Source: Profundibacter sp033851955 (GTDB lineage Bacteria > Pseudomonadota > Alphaproteobacteria > Rhodobacterales > Rhodobacteraceae). From it: a stretch of DNA of 64,000 nt. Location of the stretch: NCBI GenBank assembly GCA_033851955.1, contig JAWSVK010000009.1, positions 318,502-382,501 on the forward strand, given 5' to 3'. Shown in pieces: positions 1 through 7,754 of this stretch. Below the pieces are notes generated by a model, which saw nothing but the letters and a program-made list of their open reading frames with translations, made no database searches and was not told where the DNA came from. The position numbers were made by a program, and so were the translations under genes. Positions within the stretch are counted from its first letter, which is position 1. The number at the start of each line of letters is the position of its first letter.

Positions 1-465
1 GGTCCAGGGTATGTCAAAGATTGCCGTCAGCACAGGCGAGGTCAGCAATCGTTGCACCGATTCGAGATCGCGCAATCCACTGTTGGTGGCCTCTGACCCC
101 TGTCCACGTGCATTGGCCCGCAATACCGCCGAAAATACCCGCTGGTCCAAACCCGATTGAAACCGTGCCCCGACCCGTGCCAAAATCCGGCCACGTGCGT
201 AATCCAAAAAGCCCATCATCGCAAACAGGAAGGCCACCAAAACCGACAGCGCCAACAGGGTTTCTTTGGACCCGCTGCCAATCACCCGATCATAGATCTG
301 CAGCATATAAAGCGGGCCAGTGAGCATCAGCAGATTGACAAAAACGCTGAAAATGCCGACCGCCCAAAACAGCCCACGATTTTTACGCCGCGCTGCTCTG
401 AGTTCGTCCAACCCGTTACCACGTTCTCTGTGTTGCATTCTGCTTCGCCCAATCAATTCGCGCAT
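1..465 (-). CDS. type I secretion system ABC transporter (PrtD/HlyB-like), N-terminal part, cut by window edge
   Basis: The minus strand reads open from ATG at 465 to the window edge, about 155 residues. After a basic N-terminus come two hydrophobic segments (near residues 32-52 and 65-85) with the stretch LYMLQIYDRVIGSGSKETL between them, which is very characteristic of the permease part of PrtD-type type I secretion permease/ATPases. The nucleotide-binding domain must lie left of the window. Such inner-membrane exporters pair with a membrane fusion protein and TolC to secrete RTX proteins. A second ATG at 436 (codon 10) is an alternative start. It is divergent from mlaA. An RTX gene lies at the far right of this window, but nothing here links the two directly. 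Confidence 0.85.
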   Translation of the reverse strand, partial: MRELIGRSRMQHRERGNGLDELRAARRKNRGLFWAVGIFSVFVNLLMLTGPLYMLQIYDRVIGSGSKETLLALSVLVAFLFAMMGFLDYARGRILARVGARFQSGLDQRVFSAVLRANARGQGSEATNSGLRDLESVQRLLTSPVLTAIFDIPWT

Positions 466-599
466 GCTGCATCTTCGCGGAAATCAGTCGATGCAAGAAA
501 TACTTGTGTCCTATCTATCACAGGCTTAAAGCTAGCCTTCATTCAAAGATGGCCATTACCGTTCCAATACCTATGTAGTACGTAACTACGAATAAGCAG

Positions 600-1373
600 T
601 TGAGATTACCATTGTTAGTTTTGAAAAGCATACAAAATTTGAAAGCGCGGTCAGTTTTGGCTGTGGTGATGCTTGTCTTTTTGCAGGCCTGCACCGCACC
701 CGCACCCAAGGCCATTAATGACCCGCATGAGGCCAGCAACCGCCGCACCCATGAGGCCAATCGCAAGGTTGATACCGCTCTGATCCGCCCTGCCGCAGGG
801 GCTTATGGCTCGGTTCTGCCAGCGCCTGTGCGCCAAGGGGTTGGCAATTTTGCTTCGAACCTGAACCTGCCCGGCGTCATTGTGAACAACCTGTTGCAAT
901 TGAACATTGACGGCGCTGTCAAAAACTCTTGGCGTTTTGTGATCAACACCACCATCGGCCTTGGCGGGGTTTTCGATCCATCGTCGTCCATTGAGCTGTA
1001 TGAAGACAGCAGTGACTTTGGCGAAACCCTGCATGTTTGGGGTGTCGGCGAGGGCGAATATGTCGAATTGCCATTTATTGGCCCTTCAACCCAGCGCGAC
1101 ACCGTGGGCATGGTTGTTGACGTGTTCACCAACCCGTTGACCTTTGGTGCGCCTTCGCCAGAAAAATTTATGGGTCCTGTTGCCAAAGGCCTATCAAAAC
1201 TTGGTGATCGCTACACATATTCCAGCACGGTTGATGCAATCTTGTATGATAGTGCCGACAGCTACGCCCAAGCCCGCCTGCTGTATCTACAAAGCCGCCG
1301 GTTCCAACTGGGGCAAGAACAGACAAACGAAGACCAAGGAGACGATGGTTATGACGATTATTACGCAGATTAA
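600..1373 (+). CDS. mlaA: MlaA (VacJ) family outer-membrane lipoprotein
   Basis: This is the outer-membrane lipoprotein of the Mla system, which removes mislocalised phospholipids from the outer leaflet. The N-terminus has basic residues, a hydrophobic run and a lipobox FLQAC, so the mature protein begins at Cys about residue 31. The body carries the family pattern NDPxEAxNR..., the NLxxPxxxVNNLLQ-like stretch and FVINTTIGLGGVFDP. The start is uncertain: TTG at 600 gives a sensible lipoprotein signal peptide, while the first in-frame ATG lies too close to the lipobox Cys. The acidic tail ends in DDGYDDYYAD. Its stop overlaps the start of mlaC by 23 bp, indicating one operon. Confidence 0.9.
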   Translation: MRLPLLVLKSIQNLKARSVLAVVMLVFLQACTAPAPKAINDPHEASNRRTHEANRKVDTALIRPAAGAYGSVLPAPVRQGVGNFASNLNLPGVIVNNLLQLNIDGAVKNSWRFVINTTIGLGGVFDPSSSIELYEDSSDFGETLHVWGVGEGEYVELPFIGPSTQRDTVGMVVDVFTNPLTFGAPSPEKFMGPVAKGLSKLGDRYTYSSTVDAILYDSADSYAQARLLYLQSRRFQLGQEQTNEDQGDDGYDDYYAD

Positions 1374-1968
1374 ACTGAGCCGCCGCAATGTCCTGCTTGG
1401 CGGTGGTGCGACTTTAGCAATTTCCCCATTCGCATCTCCGGCCTTGGCACTAAGCACTGATCAGGGCTCAAGCCACGTTGATAAGGTTGTGGCCGCGATC
1501 AACAAAGTGATTGCATCAGGGAAACCTGAGGCGCGTATGATCAAAGACTTTGAGAAGATTTTTCTCAAATATTCCGACGTCAATTATTTGGCCAGTTATG
1601 CGTTGGGTGTCGAAGGACGTCGCGCCACAGCGAGCCAAAAACGCGCCTTTGCCAAGAATTTCCAAGGTTACATTGCCCGCAAATACGGCAAGCAATTCCG
1701 CGCCTTCATTGGCGGCAAACTTTTGGTGAAAAGCAGCAAGACGGTGAAAAACCATGTCGAAGTGAAAACCATTGCGCATCTAAAGGGCCAAGCGCCGTTT
1801 GATGTGACGTTCTTTGTGTCGGATAAAACCGGCAAGGTTTTGTTTTACAACATGTTCATTGAGGGCATCAGCCTGCTGTTGACCGAACGCACCGAAATCG
1901 GCTCGATGCTGGATCGGCGCAAAGGCAATTTGGATGCCTTGATCAAGGATATGAAAGCTGCGGGCTAA
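1351..1968 (+). CDS. mlaC: MlaC/Ttg2D family phospholipid-binding periplasmic protein
   Basis: MlaC shuttles phospholipid between MlaA and the inner-membrane MlaFEDB transporter. The start ATG at 1351 is chosen because AAGGAG (1336-1341) sits 9 bp upstream; ATG 1345 is too close to it. The protein, about 205 residues, begins with a twin-arginine-type signal (SRRNVLLGGGATLA) ending near ALA. The mature part has the family's helix-rich start, the region FEKIFLKYSDVNYLASYALG and a basic lipid-binding beta region. The gene overlaps mlaA by 23 bp and converges on the transglycosylase gene with only 9 bp between stops. No mlaFED genes are in the window. Confidence 0.87.
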   Translation: MTIITQIKLSRRNVLLGGGATLAISPFASPALALSTDQGSSHVDKVVAAINKVIASGKPEARMIKDFEKIFLKYSDVNYLASYALGVEGRRATASQKRAFAKNFQGYIARKYGKQFRAFIGGKLLVKSSKTVKNHVEVKTIAHLKGQAPFDVTFFVSDKTGKVLFYNMFIEGISLLLTERTEIGSMLDRRKGNLDALIKDMKAAG

Positions 1969-1977
1969 AGCCTGCGT

Positions 1978-3921
1978 TTATCCCCCTTGCCGTAACTCTG
2001 ACGACAGGGACAGTGGCGGGGTTTTGCCCGACAGACGTGCGCGGTATACTGGTAGAGATTCAGCGACCCGCATCACATAGTTTCGGGTTTCACGAAACGG
2101 GATATGTTCTATCCAATCCACCACATCCACACCGGCAGACCGTGGATCACCAAAGGCTGTGATCCAGGAGCGCGCTCGACTGGGGCCAGCATTATAGCCC
2201 ACCGAAATCAGGATGGGGGACGCGCCAAAAGCGTCTTGTAAGCGCGCCAGATAGGTGCTGCCAAGACGGGCGTTGTAGCGCCAATCCGTCAACAACCGCT
2301 CGACCTTGAACTCGACCTCCAATTCCTCAGCGACAGACTGCGCAGTGCGGGGCATCAATTGCATCAACCCTTTGGCCCCAACACCGCTTTCCACGCCGGG
2401 ATTAAACTCGCTTTCGCGCCGCGCAATCGCCAAGGCCAGCTCGGTGTTCACGGGCAATTCTTCCCGCGCCAAATCATGCAGCGGGTAATAGGCGCGGGGC
2501 AAAACCAAGCCGCGCCGCGCCGCTTGCTTGGCGATCATCAACGCAATATGCGGCTCATTCAAGGACAGGGTTAAATCCGTCAATTGGCCCAATTCGGTAC
2601 GGTTTAGCCCCTCAGCGAGCTTTAGAAAGAACCGCTTGGAAAGTGCTTTTTGGTCAGCGTTCAGCAACAGCAACGCCGCTTCTAGAACCTTTGACGACAT
2701 AAACATCGCCGCTTTCCAATCTGGAAACGCCTCGGACCCTGTCAGGGCCGCGTCCATGCTAAAGCCAGCCTTTTCAGCGGCCAACAGACCGTAAAAACTG
2801 GTCTGGTATTCAGCCCCAAACGCATAGGACGCCTGCGCAGATCCCGTGTCGCCCATGGCCTCATAGGCGCGGCCTTCCCAATATCCGGCACGCCCTAGGC
2901 TGATCGGGCTTTTAACCGCCACCCGAAAGCTCTGAAAATGGGCCAGCGCAATTTTGGGCGCATTCAAATAGCGCAACGCCAGATAGCCTGACAACCATTC
3001 AAGGTCGGCAAAATTCGAGCCCTCGGAAAGATGGTGCGAGGCGGCAACGCGGTAGGCCGTGACCCCATCGCCTTCGCGCATCAATTGACGCGCCAGCTGT
3101 CGCCTCCGGTTGGCCCAATGCTCCGGCTCACCCAATGTTTGTGCCGATCCGCTGCGCTCCAGCAACAACTCAATCGCCCCCGCCGCATGCCCTTTTTTCG
3201 CCCGCCACAAGAACCGCTCATAGGCCAGCCCAGGGTCGGCTTGCAGCGCCTTTGGCACGGCTTTGATCAAGGTGTCGACATTGCCAGCCTTGCGCCGCAG
3301 CGCGATCCGAGCCTCGGACAGGGCCTGCCAGTCTTCACTGACCAGTGGATACATCCGGCGCGCATCACCAAACCGCCCCCGCCACAACAGCATGTCCAGC
3401 CGTGCCAAATGATGCGGTGCCAACAAGTCTTTGTAGCCAGCCAAAAACGCGTTGTGTTCTAACTTGGTCAGCGCGAATGTACGCCACGACAACACGATAG
3501 CCGCCGCCGCGTCACCAGCACTATCGCCAGCGGCGTAGGCACGAGCCAGTTGCAAAACACCATGCCCGCTGTCGGGAAATTGACCTTCGAAATAGGCAAT
3601 GACCTTGTCAGGTGCGGTCGCAGCCGAAATCGCAGCTTCACCCTTTCGGCTGACCTGCGCCAACCCCGGCCAATCTGCGTGATCCGCGATAAACGCAAGA
3701 TAATCATCAAGCGTGCCACCGCCAGCGCTGAGCCGAACCCATTCGACGATGTCTTGACCCGTTTGCCCTGTCGGCGCGGCGTGCTGCCGTGCTTTGGGCC
3801 AATCGGCCTCGGATATGGACACAAATGCAGCCTCCAAACCCACCGCCGCAGGCCGTTCTTGCGCCACTAAAGGTGCCGCAAACATCATAGTGGCGGCGAG
3901 AATAAGGAGAGCAAAGCGCAT
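1978..3921 (-). CDS. slt: soluble lytic murein transglycosylase (Slt70-like)
   Basis: This periplasmic enzyme cleaves the MurNAc-GlcNAc bond of peptidoglycan, forming 1,6-anhydro ends. The 647-residue protein has a cleavable signal peptide (cut near AQA/ER), a long alpha-helical repeat superdomain, and a C-terminal SLT domain at roughly residues 500-620. That domain contains the catalytic Glu in ARRESEFNPGVES, the GAKGLMQLMP motif and the VGYNAGP motif. Length and layout match Slt70-type proteins. It is divergent from dapA, with about 180 bp between the two starts. Confidence 0.92.
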   Translation of the reverse strand: MRFALLILAATMMFAAPLVAQERPAAVGLEAAFVSISEADWPKARQHAAPTGQTGQDIVEWVRLSAGGGTLDDYLAFIADHADWPGLAQVSRKGEAAISAATAPDKVIAYFEGQFPDSGHGVLQLARAYAAGDSAGDAAAAIVLSWRTFALTKLEHNAFLAGYKDLLAPHHLARLDMLLWRGRFGDARRMYPLVSEDWQALSEARIALRRKAGNVDTLIKAVPKALQADPGLAYERFLWRAKKGHAAGAIELLLERSGSAQTLGEPEHWANRRRQLARQLMREGDGVTAYRVAASHHLSEGSNFADLEWLSGYLALRYLNAPKIALAHFQSFRVAVKSPISLGRAGYWEGRAYEAMGDTGSAQASYAFGAEYQTSFYGLLAAEKAGFSMDAALTGSEAFPDWKAAMFMSSKVLEAALLLLNADQKALSKRFFLKLAEGLNRTELGQLTDLTLSLNEPHIALMIAKQAARRGLVLPRAYYPLHDLAREELPVNTELALAIARRESEFNPGVESGVGAKGLMQLMPRTAQSVAEELEVEFKVERLLTDWRYNARLGSTYLARLQDAFGASPILISVGYNAGPSRARSWITAFGDPRSAGVDVVDWIEHIPFRETRNYVMRVAESLPVYRARLSGKTPPLSLSSELRQGG

Positions 3922-4101
3922 AATAGGCAGAAATCCTTTGAATTTGGGGCAATGTTACCACAAAGTTTAATCAGTTGGGCGCTGTCAACAACACACAATC
4001 TTGGCAATCCCTCAAACAGCGGCTAGTTTCCGCCGCTCAAGCCTCGGGTGACTCGTTTATCACAGGTCATCCTAAATCAAATAAACTTAAGGAGTCGTAT
4101 C

Positions 4102-4977
4102 ATGTTCAAAGGGTCTTTCCCCGCACTGGTTACGCCGTTCAAAAACGGCAAACTGGACATTGATGCGCTCAAACATTTGGTTGAATGGCACATTGAACAA
4201 GGCAGCAACGGATTGGTGCCGATGGGCACAACCGGCGAAAGCCCCACCGTGTCCCACGCTGAGCACGAACAGGTCATTGAGATCGTCGTCAAAGCTGCGG
4301 CGGGCCGGGTGCCGGTGATCGCCGGTGCCGGCTCTAACAACACCACTGAGGCCGAGCGCTACATGGCGTTCGCCCAAAAGATCGGTGCCGATGCCGCGCT
4401 GGTGGTGACGCCCTATTATAACCGCCCGACGCAGGCTGGTATGATCGCGCATTTCACCGCCCTGCATGACAAGCACGATCTGCCAATTTTCATCTACAAT
4501 ATTCCGGCCCGCTCCGCCGTGGATATGACGACTGAAACCATGGCAGAACTGGCCAAACTACCGCGCATCGTCGGGGTCAAAGACGCCACCGCCGATATGG
4601 TGCGGGTGTCCGAACAACGCGAATTCTGTGGGCCGGATTTCATCCAGTTCTCAGCCGAAGACGCCTCTGCGCTGGGCTTTAACGCTCACGGCGGCATTGG
4701 CTGCATTTCGGTGACGGCCAATGTTGCACCGCGCCTGTGCAGCGAATTTCAGGCGGCTATGCTTGCCGGTGATTACGCCACGGCGCTGCAATATCAGGAC
4801 CGCTTGATGCCGCTGCACCAAGCGATCTTTACAGAACCGGGCCTGGTCGGGGTGAAATATGCGCTTTCAAAATTGGGCCTGTGCTCAGAAGAAGTACGCT
4901 TGCCGCTGGTGCCGCTGACCGAGGCGACCAAAGCCAAGGTCGACGCTGCCATGATCCGCGCCGGATTGTTGGACTAA
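4102..4977 (+). CDS. dapA: 4-hydroxy-tetrahydrodipicolinate synthase
   Basis: DapA condenses pyruvate with aspartate semialdehyde in the first step specific to lysine/diaminopimelate synthesis. The start ATG 4102 is set by TAAGGAG (4088-4094) 7 bp upstream; an in-frame ATG at 4048 lies before this site and is rejected. The 291-residue protein has MGTTGESPT (Thr43-Thr44), the TPYYNRP segment, catalytic Tyr132 and the Schiff-base Lys160 in VGVKDAT. dapF, a later step of the same pathway, lies at 41.4-42.2 kb. Confidence 0.96.
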   Translation: MFKGSFPALVTPFKNGKLDIDALKHLVEWHIEQGSNGLVPMGTTGESPTVSHAEHEQVIEIVVKAAAGRVPVIAGAGSNNTTEAERYMAFAQKIGADAALVVTPYYNRPTQAGMIAHFTALHDKHDLPIFIYNIPARSAVDMTTETMAELAKLPRIVGVKDATADMVRVSEQREFCGPDFIQFSAEDASALGFNAHGGIGCISVTANVAPRLCSEFQAAMLAGDYATALQYQDRLMPLHQAIFTEPGLVGVKYALSKLGLCSEEVRLPLVPLTEATKAKVDAAMIRAGLLD

Positions 4978-4981
4978 ACAG

Positions 4982-5491
4982 TTGGGAAATACCGCTCGCA
5001 TCCACCTCATCTGCGGGGCCACGGGTGCGGGCAAAACAACCTACAGCGTGGGTTTGGCGACGGACATCCGCGGGGTTCGGTTTTCCATTGATGAATGGAT
5101 GCAGCAACTGCACAATGACGACAGACCTGATGAGCTGCGGTTTGAGTGGTTCTTTGAACGCGTGCAGCGCAACTGCGCTCAGATGCGATCAATGGCTGAA
5201 CAGCTATGTGAAATCGACGTGCCCGCGGTGTTTGACTGCGGGTTTACCAATGCGACTGAGCGCGCGACCTTTGCCGATTGGGCCGAGGAAATGGGATATT
5301 CCGTGCAACTGCATTTCGTCGACGTGCCCTCTGACATTCGCTGGACCCGCGTGCAACAACGCAACCGTGAGCAGGCTGAAACCTTTCAATTCGAAGTCAC
5401 CCGCGAGATGTTCGATTTTATCGAGAGCATTTGGGAGCCGCCAACAGACGCCGAAATGCGCCGCATGTCGGGCGCTGTCATCAACACCTAA
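4982..5491 (+). CDS. small P-loop ATPase/kinase-like protein (AAA_33-type)
   Basis: A 169-residue protein with a P-loop at its very start, ICGATGAGKTTYS, followed by an IRGVRFSIDEWM segment (a second-strand Asp) and a mid-protein VFDCGFTNATERATF strand. This is the layout of small nucleotide or zeta-toxin-like kinases (AAA_33). The substrate is unknown. The start is TTG at 4982, only 4 bp after the dapA stop, so it is probably co-transcribed and translationally coupled with dapA. It converges on the proline racemase-family gene with 3 bp between stops. Confidence 0.7.
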   Translation: MGNTARIHLICGATGAGKTTYSVGLATDIRGVRFSIDEWMQQLHNDDRPDELRFEWFFERVQRNCAQMRSMAEQLCEIDVPAVFDCGFTNATERATFADWAEEMGYSVQLHFVDVPSDIRWTRVQQRNREQAETFQFEVTREMFDFIESIWEPPTDAEMRRMSGAVINT

Positions 5492-5494
5492 GGG

Positions 5495-6529
5495 TTACTT
5501 GATCGCCTGTCCCCAAGTGTCATTCACACGGTAACCTTCGGGCCATGGATCATCTGGGTCCAGCATGTGTTGGTGGGTGCCAGTGATCCAGCCACGCCCC
5601 GATATTTCGGGGATGATCGCGGGCTGACCGCCAACCTTGCACGTTTTGGCAATCCGCCCCGTAAATTGTGATTCGATGATCGAGGTCGCGGTCAGGACCT
5701 GACCAACCTCCATTTCTCCACGCGCCGCCATCACGGCCATGCGGGCAGATAGGGCGGTTCCAGTTGGCGAGCGATCAATCTTGCCCGGCTGGATTGTCAC
5801 AGCGGATCGTGCCGTGAAACCATCTGCGTCCTTGCCAAGCGGCCCCGCGAACAGGCAAAACGAGATGTGTTTCCAGTCAGGGTTGTCGGGGTGGTGAAAA
5901 CCAAGCTGTTGATTGGCCGCCTCAATAATCCGAACCCCCGTGCTGGCCATTTCAGCTGCCTCATCCGGCACGATCTGAAACCCAAGCGCGGTGGCGTCCA
6001 CAATCACAAAACTGTCGCCTCCAAAGGCCGTGTCGACCGTCAGGCTGCCCAACCCGTCGACCAGTAACGACACGTCTAATTGTGCCGCAAATGACGGCAC
6101 ATTTTGCACCGTGATCCGCTTGGCCTTGCCATCTTTGCAATCAGCGCGAACACGCACCAACCCGCCCGGCGCTTCCAGCACCATATGGGTCACAGGCTCG
6201 ACCATTTCTATGATGCCGCTGTCCAGCAACACCGTTGCCACACAGATCGAGTTAGAGCCGGACATCGGCGGCGTGTCCTCTGGCTCCATGATGATGAACG
6301 CTGCATCCGCCTCTGGATGTTTGGGCGGCACCAATAGGTTCACATGGCGAAACACCCCGCCGCGCGGCTCGTTCAATACGAAATTGCGCAGACGTTGATC
6401 GGCGGCGATATAACGGCTCTGCGCCCATATCGTGTCGCCAGGTGGGGGCTTCACACCGCCCGTAATCACATCACCAACCTCGCCCTCGGCATGGCAGGAA
6501 ACCACATGAATAACCTTGTTGCTGCGCAT
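5495..6529 (-). CDS. proline racemase-family enzyme with Ser90/Thr256 at the two catalytic positions (probable hydroxyproline dehydratase or epimerase)
   Basis: The 344-residue protein is clearly of the proline racemase family (start HVVSCHAEGEVGDVITGG; NEPRGG near residues 53-58). True racemases and 4-hydroxyproline 2-epimerases use two cysteines, in MCGH and SPCGTG. Here the first site reads PPMSGSNS (Ser90) and the second DRSPTGTA (Thr256), so neither Cys is present. Family members with Thr at the second site are usually trans-3-hydroxyproline dehydratases, so that activity or a relative is more likely than racemization. It is the last gene of a three-gene minus-strand operon, 10 bp after the enolase-superfamily gene. 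Confidence 0.85.
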   Translation of the reverse strand: MRSNKVIHVVSCHAEGEVGDVITGGVKPPPGDTIWAQSRYIAADQRLRNFVLNEPRGGVFRHVNLLVPPKHPEADAAFIIMEPEDTPPMSGSNSICVATVLLDSGIIEMVEPVTHMVLEAPGGLVRVRADCKDGKAKRITVQNVPSFAAQLDVSLLVDGLGSLTVDTAFGGDSFVIVDATALGFQIVPDEAAEMASTGVRIIEAANQQLGFHHPDNPDWKHISFCLFAGPLGKDADGFTARSAVTIQPGKIDRSPTGTALSARMAVMAARGEMEVGQVLTATSIIESQFTGRIAKTCKVGGQPAIIPEISGRGWITGTHQHMLDPDDPWPEGYRVNDTWGQAIK

Positions 6530-6539
6530 TTATGTGTCC

Positions 6540-7724
6540 CTAATTCAATGGTAAACGCCGAAAGCGACCCGGATTGGCGGGGTCTTCAAAGTGGTGGATC
6601 GGGCCGTTGTCTTCAAAATGCTTGGCCCAACGTGCCATCGCGGCGGGGTCCAATTCCACCCCCAACCCGACACCTTCGGGCACCGACACACAATCATTGG
6701 CCTGACGGAACGGGCCGTCTTTGATCACATCGCCGATTTGCCAGCGAAACAGCGATTGTGACGCTTCGGTGATATGCGGGGTCGCGGCGCTGACGTGCAG
6801 ATAAGCCGCTGTCATGATGCCCAGATCGTTGGAATAACACCAAAACCCTTTGCCCATTTCCTCGCAGGCGGCGATGAATTTCAGGGTTTTGGACAGCCCG
6901 CCGAGGGCCGCGAAATTGCAAACGAAATAGTCCGGCGCCCCCAGTGCCACAGCGCGTTTCAGATCGGGCACATGGGTGGAAAACGGAATGATCGAATGTT
7001 GACGCAGGGCGGCCATTTCTTCAAATGTTGCGACCGGATCTTCGTAGTTGCGGATGTTGAACGGCTCCAATTCGCGCAGCAGCCAACGGGCGGTTGTCAG
7101 GGAATACTGCATGTTGGAATCCAGCTTGATTTGTGCGGCCTCGCCCAAGGCTTCGCGCAACATCTGCACGGTTTTGATTTCAAGCTGCGGATCGCCCAAA
7201 ATCAGTTTGCCCTCAAAAATTGTCGAGCCATGCTCTGCCTGCATCTTTAGGCAATATTCAACGATGGCCTCTGGTGACATTTCGCCACCAGCCCCGCCAT
7301 TTTTGGGCCGGAACGAGAAGTATTCGGAAAACTTGATATCCTTGCGCACAGCCCCGCCCAGCAATTGGTAAAGTGGCATGTCAAAAGCCTTGGCGCGGAT
7401 GTCCCACAGCGCGATCTCCACCGCGCCATAGGCCACGCTGGCGGCGTTTTCACCCGTGTTTGCGGTGATCTGATAAGGCGGCACACAGCGGCTTTCGCAG
7501 TCTGCCAAATCTAGAGGGTCCGCCCCGATCAGAGCCGGGGCAATGTCGGATTTGATCACCTCGCCAAAATGCCACCACGGCGCTTCGCCTAAACCAACCA
7601 ACCCCGCGTCAGTTTCGACCTCGATGATCGATTTGGACGCCCCCGCATAGAGGCCGGCTGTCCACCAAAACGGCGCGTCAAATGGCACGTTTACATGGGT
7701 GACTTTGATATTGGTTATCTTCAT
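6540..7724 (-). CDS. enolase-superfamily enzyme (mandelate racemase/muconate lactonizing family)
   Basis: A 394-residue MR/MLE-family protein. It has the N-terminal capping domain (AGASKSIIEVETDAGLVGLG) and a barrel with probable metal ligands in LDSNMQYS, NYEDPVAT and STHVPD. The C-terminal region, HITEASQSLFRWQIG, recalls glucarate dehydratase-like members, but the segment that carries their catalytic His (SHSNNH-like) reads CYSNDLG here. Members in Roseobacters include hydroxyproline betaine epimerases and acid-sugar dehydratases, so the substrate cannot be read from sequence alone. Context, between an MttB-family and a proline racemase-family gene with gaps of 30 and 10 bp, favours betaine or hydroxyproline metabolism. 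Confidence 0.85.
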   Translation of the reverse strand: MKITNIKVTHVNVPFDAPFWWTAGLYAGASKSIIEVETDAGLVGLGEAPWWHFGEVIKSDIAPALIGADPLDLADCESRCVPPYQITANTGENAASVAYGAVEIALWDIRAKAFDMPLYQLLGGAVRKDIKFSEYFSFRPKNGGAGGEMSPEAIVEYCLKMQAEHGSTIFEGKLILGDPQLEIKTVQMLREALGEAAQIKLDSNMQYSLTTARWLLRELEPFNIRNYEDPVATFEEMAALRQHSIIPFSTHVPDLKRAVALGAPDYFVCNFAALGGLSKTLKFIAACEEMGKGFWCYSNDLGIMTAAYLHVSAATPHITEASQSLFRWQIGDVIKDGPFRQANDCVSVPEGVGLGVELDPAAMARWAKHFEDNGPIHHFEDPANPGRFRRLPLN

Positions 7725-7754
7725 AACTTCACTCCGTTCTAGGGGCAGGTGGTT

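Noticed and set aside
1144..1350. Long N-terminal start for mlaC
   Set aside because: It would overlap mlaA by 230 bp and add residues without a signal; ATG 1351 has a proper ribosome-binding site.
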